A stretch of 42,734 nt of DNA, taken from assembly GCF_001667115.1 (NCBI RefSeq), contig NZ_LZIJ01000186.1, positions 1 to 42,734 of the forward strand. Reading direction: 5' to 3'. The notes under the pieces were generated by a model, which searched no databases, was not told where the DNA came from, and was given only the letters and a program-made list of their open reading frames with translations. Of the stretch, positions 39,891 to 42,734 are shown piece by piece. The position numbers and the translations under genes are program-made. The stretch is from Mycobacterium sp. 852002-51163_SCH5372311. GTDB lineage: Bacteria; Actinomycetota; Actinomycetes; Mycobacteriales; Mycobacteriaceae. Within the stretch, counting starts at the first letter, position 1; each line of letters opens with the position of its first letter.

Positions 39891-40556
39891 ATGAATGTCC
39901 AGGGCATGCTGCAATCCATCCCGCCGATCCTGGTGTACCTCGTCGTCGGGGGGGTGGTCGGGATCGAGAGCCTGGGCATCCCGCTGCCGGGCGAGATCGT
40001 GCTGGTCAGCGCGGCGCTGATGTCGGCGCACCACGACCTGGCCGTCAATCCGATTGGGGTGGGGGCCGCCGCGGTGATCGGCGCAGTGATCGGCGACTCG
40101 ATCGGCTACTCGATCGGCCGCCGGTTCGGCATGCCGCTGTTCGATCGGCTTGGCCAGCGCTTCCCGAAGCACTTCGGTCCCGGGCATGTCGCACTGGCCG
40201 AAAAGTTGTTCAACCGCTGGGGTGTCCGGGCGGTGTTCTTCGGCCGCTTCATCGCTTTGCTGCGCATCTTTGCCGGCCCGCTGGCCGGCGCCCTCAAAAT
40301 GCCCTATCCACGCTTCCTGGTGGCCAACGTCTCCGGTGGCATCTGCTGGGCCGGCGGCACCACCGCGGCGGTGTACTTCGCCGGCGAAGCCGCCGAACGC
40401 TGGATGCAGGATTTCTCGTGGATCGCGCTCGTCGTCGCCATCGTTTGCGGCATCACCGCTGCAATCTTGTTGCGCGAACGCACATCCCGCGCGATCGCCG
40501 AACTCGAAGCCGAGCACTACCGCAAGGCCAACAGCACGGCCGCCGATGCCGCCTGA
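39891..40556 (+). CDS. DedA/SNARE-associated family membrane protein
   Basis: The protein has 221 residues from ATG 39891. Features include the early ESLGIPLPGEIVL segment, GYSIGRRFG, and the conserved FFGRFIALLRIFAGPLAG with its arginines, typical of DedA proteins, which are linked to lipid (undecaprenyl phosphate or phospholipid) translocation. There are several membrane helices and a charged C-terminal tail. In M. tuberculosis dedA (Rv2637) also precedes the STAS gene; here a TetR gene lies between. Confidence 0.9.
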   Translation: MNVQGMLQSIPPILVYLVVGGVVGIESLGIPLPGEIVLVSAALMSAHHDLAVNPIGVGAAAVIGAVIGDSIGYSIGRRFGMPLFDRLGQRFPKHFGPGHVALAEKLFNRWGVRAVFFGRFIALLRIFAGPLAGALKMPYPRFLVANVSGGICWAGGTTAAVYFAGEAAERWMQDFSWIALVVAIVCGITAAILLRERTSRAIAELEAEHYRKANSTAADAA

Positions 40557-40559
40557 GCG

Positions 40560-41156
40560 CTATTCGGCCGCCGGCCGGTGCTCCTCGATGAGGTAACGAG
40601 CCATCTTCTGGGCGCGCCGAGCCGCGTTCACGTCGCCTACGGCGGCGAGAATGATGGCGCCCTTCATCAGGATGTGCCACGACCAGGCAAAGTCCTCGAC
40701 ATCGCTCAGCCCAGCCGCCACAGCCCGCTGGCGCACGATGTCGCGGACATTGTCGATGTGGCTGATGCAGGCCTTTCCGGCAGGGTGTTCCGGTCCCAAC
40801 TCGAGCAACACGTTGATAAACGAGCAACCCTCATAGCCGTCGCGGTTCTGGAACCAGTCGTGCAAGACGTCGAAGATGGCCAACAGTTGTTCTTCGGGGG
40901 TCTCGCCGCGCAGTCGCGACTGCTCCTCGATCAGGCCGTGAGTCCAGAGCTGCTCGCGACGCTGCAAAACGGCCAGCACCAGGTCGTCCTTCGTCGCGAA
41001 GTGACGGTACAGCGTTGCCCTGGCCACGCCCGCCCGGTCGATCACCTCGTCGGTACCTACCGCGCGGATTCCACGCCGGCTGAACAGCTCATACGCCGCA
41101 CCCAAGATACGCTCCCGGGCCGACGCTCCCGGCGTCGCCGGGTCGAGGCTAGTCAT
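40560..41156 (-). CDS. TetR-family transcriptional regulator
   Basis: The protein has 198 residues from ATG 41156. The HTH is in residues 15-60 (RERILGAAYELFSRRGIRAVGTDEVIDRAGVARATLYRHFATKDDLV). The C-terminal ligand domain has a Cys/Phe-rich start (YEGCSFINVLLELGPEHPA) common in a mycobacterial subgroup. A palindrome 36 bp upstream of its ATG suggests autoregulation and control of the divergent STAS gene. The effector is unknown. Confidence 0.9.
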   Translation of the reverse strand: MTSLDPATPGASARERILGAAYELFSRRGIRAVGTDEVIDRAGVARATLYRHFATKDDLVLAVLQRREQLWTHGLIEEQSRLRGETPEEQLLAIFDVLHDWFQNRDGYEGCSFINVLLELGPEHPAGKACISHIDNVRDIVRQRAVAAGLSDVEDFAWSWHILMKGAIILAAVGDVNAARRAQKMARYLIEEHRPAAE

Positions 41157-41191
41157 AACGATCCTTACGATAACCACAGCCCCGAACATGT

Positions 41192-41209
41192 AGACAGACC
41201 GCCCTGTCT
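41192..41209. promoter_or_regulatory. TetR-type palindromic operator
   Basis: AGACAG at 41192-41197 and CTGTCT at 41204-41209 form a perfect dyad around ACCGCC, a layout common for TetR dimers. It lies between the divergent TetR and STAS genes. A second small hairpin, TTCCGCA/TGCGGAA with a 2-nt loop, is at 41226-41241, and GTCTG/CAGAC at 41243-41256. Confidence 0.6.
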
Positions 41210-41310
41210 TGTTATACAAATGAGATTCCGCACTTGCGGAAAGTCTGTCTTCAGACAACAGGACGGGCATCCATCCTGGCGCCTCGCGCCAGTTGATGAG
41301 GGAGTCCACA

Positions 41311-41745
41311 ATGCGCCTGGCTATAGCAGAACCCATCTCCACACACCTGATGCTCAGCACGCGGCTCGTCTACGAACTCGGCGATCCGAACAGCACCCTG
41401 AGAGCGACCACCGACCGCAGCGGGCCGGCGGTGCTCATCAACGCCGGCGGTGAGGTCGACGCCCACAACGAGCGCACCTGGCAACAGCTCATCAGGGAGG
41501 CGGCCGGCGTCGTCACCCCGCCGGGTCCGTTCGTCATCGACGTCAACGGTCTGGACTTCATGGCCTGCTGCGCGTTCGCCGTTCTGGCCGACGAAGCGGA
41601 ACGCTGCCGCCGTCGCGGTATCGAACTGCGTCTGGTTGCCCGCCAGCCACTCGTCGGCAGAGTCCTCAAGGCCTGCGGCCTCACCGAGTTGCTGCCCACT
41701 TATCCGACCGCGGACTCGGCACTCGCGACAACGCTCGCCGGCTAG
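41311..41745 (+). CDS. STAS-domain (anti-sigma factor antagonist-like) protein lacking the usual phospho-Ser
   Basis: The protein has 144 residues from ATG 41311, with GAGGGAG 6 bp upstream. The STAS fold is visible in VLINAGGEVDAHNERTWQQLIREAA and FVIDVNGLDFMACCAFAVLADEA. In typical anti-anti-sigma factors the second block reads D-F-x-D-S-x-G; here the Asp-Ser is replaced by Ala-Cys-Cys, so phosphorylation by an anti-sigma kinase at that site is not possible. The cysteines could give redox control. It resembles Rv2638 by position and, from memory, by sequence. Confidence 0.85.
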   Translation: MRLAIAEPISTHLMLSTRLVYELGDPNSTLRATTDRSGPAVLINAGGEVDAHNERTWQQLIREAAGVVTPPGPFVIDVNGLDFMACCAFAVLADEAERCRRRGIELRLVARQPLVGRVLKACGLTELLPTYPTADSALATTLAG

Positions 41746-41853
41746 TCTGCCTGGCCGTCCTGAGACTTTGACGTCGGTGGCGGATCCAAGTTTTGCCGTA
41801 TCGTCGCGTGGGTAGTTCGCGCGACATGAGCGCCACTGCCAGGTGGAGGCCAG

Positions 41854-42734
41854 GTGAGCGGCATTGCGACGGTCGGCGTTGAGGAAGAGTTCCTGCTCGC
41901 CGATCCGCTGACCGGCGAGCCGATCCCGCTCAACACCGCGGTGGCCGAGGAGGCCAAGCGCCGGGGCGTCGAACTGCAACTGGAACTGAGCAGCTGTCAG
42001 GTCGAAACCACCTCTGCCGTAATGACAACCAGCGCCGAACTCGGCGCGGAACTCGCCAGGCTGCGACGGGTCGCAGCGCAGTCCGCCGAGGCCGCCGGAG
42101 CTCAACTGCTGGCGCTGGGGCTGCCTCCTGTCACGCCGCACAAGTTCCCGGTCACCGACACCGAGCGCTATCAGCGGATCGGGGCGGAGTACGGGATGGT
42201 CGCACACGAACAGGGCATCTGCGGTTGTCACGTGCATGTGCAGGTGCCAGACCGTACGGCCGCCATCCACGCCAGCAACTGGCTGCGGCCGTGGCTGCCG
42301 TCGCTGCTTGCCTTGTCGGCCAATTCGGCGCTGTACCGAAACACCGATTCGGGCTACGCAAGCTGGCGCAGCATCTTGTGGAGACGCTGGCCGGCCGCGG
42401 GCCCGCCGCCGTTCTTCTCCTCCATCGAGGAGTACGACCGCACGGTGCGCATGCTGGTGGACACCGGCATCATCCTGGATGCCGGCATGATCTATTGGGA
42501 TGTGCGGCCATCGGCAGACTTCCCAACGATCGAGGTGCGGGTGGCCGACGTGCCGGCAACGGTCGCTGAGACGGTGTTGCTGGCCAACCTGATCAGAGCC
42601 GCCGTCATGACGGCGCTCGACGAGCGCTTGCGAGGTGCGAAGGTCGGGCATCTACCACCGGCCGCGCTGCGGGCGGCGTACTGGAAAGCCGCACATGACG
42701 GGCTGTCGGGAAACACGCTCGACCTGGTGGGCGG
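41854..42734 (+). CDS. Glutamate-cysteine ligase-type carboxylate-amine ligase (YbdK/GCS2), 3' truncated by the window edge
   Basis: The reading frame is open from GTG 41854 to the end of the window (293 full codons), with GGAGG upstream. The start VGVEEEFLLADPLTGEPIPLN and the segment GICGCHVHVQVPDR are hallmarks of the YbdK/GCS2 family, which forms gamma-glutamyl-type amide bonds with ATP. NSALYRNTDSGYASWRS and VEVRVADVPATV further support it. M. tuberculosis has a related gene (Rv0433). The native product and substrates are not known; the C-terminus is outside the window. Confidence 0.88.
   Translation, partial: MSGIATVGVEEEFLLADPLTGEPIPLNTAVAEEAKRRGVELQLELSSCQVETTSAVMTTSAELGAELARLRRVAAQSAEAAGAQLLALGLPPVTPHKFPVTDTERYQRIGAEYGMVAHEQGICGCHVHVQVPDRTAAIHASNWLRPWLPSLLALSANSALYRNTDSGYASWRSILWRRWPAAGPPPFFSSIEEYDRTVRMLVDTGIILDAGMIYWDVRPSADFPTIEVRVADVPATVAETVLLANLIRAAVMTALDERLRGAKVGHLPPAALRAAYWKAAHDGLSGNTLDLVG

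Noticed and set aside
39776..40048. N-terminal extension of the acyl-CoA synthetase upstream of 39775
   Set aside because: It would run through the 58-bp palindrome and antisense to dedA; the ligase homology begins at MEFNLAQVFG.

Overview
The window is chromosomal DNA from a slow-growing, non-tuberculous Mycobacterium. It is very GC-rich with tightly packed, often overlapping genes. Its backbone follows the M. tuberculosis order Rv2590-Rv2614 (fadD9 tail, ruvCAB, a vapB40 relic, an Rv2598-like gene, yebC, pdxT-tesB2-pdxS, Nudix, pimA, patA, pgsA1, HIT, thrS), and the right end resembles Rv2637-Rv2638 (dedA, STAS). A PPE-MPTR gene supports a slow grower. No rRNA, tRNA, CRISPR array, IS element or prophage was recognised. 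The species cannot be named from the sequence.

Layout. 1-5.2 kb: end of a carboxylic acid reductase, two small membrane proteins, the LexA-boxed ruvC-ruvA-ruvB operon, a broken vapB40 antitoxin gene and yebC. 5.3-9.4 kb: an ABC1-family kinase-like protein and the PLP synthase operon pdxS-tesB2-pdxT. 9.4-16 kb: thrS-HIT-pgsA1-patA-pimA-Nudix, every junction overlapping by 1-8 bp, which makes phosphatidylinositol (or its phosphate) and the first PIM lipids. 16-21.5 kb: housekeeping and accessory enzymes (PaaI-type thioesterase, M42 peptidase, aldo/keto reductase, DUF1990, DoxX-like protein, a Cys-rich HTH regulator and a nitronate-monooxygenase-like flavoprotein). 21.5-25 kb: a redox-flavoured module of a 7Fe ferredoxin, a second Cys-rich regulator, a membrane protein and a cupin, divergent from a DUF2249-cupin and a methyltransferase, with palindromic operator candidates between. 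25.2-26.8 kb: an FHA-GAF-class III nucleotide cyclase.

26.8-36.2 kb is an aromatic catabolism island. On the right, a five-gene operon encodes a ring-hydroxylating dioxygenase (alpha, beta), a small unknown protein, a dihydrodiol dehydrogenase-type SDR and a class II aldolase-family protein, with an IclR regulator convergent to it. This gene set matches the logic of actinobacterial phthalate 3,4-dioxygenase clusters, whose product is protocatechuate. On the left, pcaH-pcaG-pcaB would open the protocatechuate ring and cycloisomerise the product. Between them lie an NTF2-like protein, a hemerythrin and a membrane-anchored Rieske protein. A dedicated ferredoxin and reductase for the dioxygenase, and pcaC/D/I/J/F, are not in the window. 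36.2-42.7 kb: PPE-MPTR, an acyl-CoA synthetase, DedA, a TetR regulator with a palindromic operator, an STAS protein and a truncated carboxylate-amine ligase.

The least expected feature is a family of four palindromes, each exactly 58 bp, with conserved tips (CGAGCAGACGC / GCGTCTGCTCG) and variable centres. Three are intergenic. The fourth lies inside pcaG, where it adds 20 codons without breaking the frame. A second repeat family of about 56 bp forms a four-unit tandem array downstream of the methyltransferase gene, with a lone diverged copy 3.4 kb away. In both places the repeat edge supplies or abuts the TAG stop of the gene before it.
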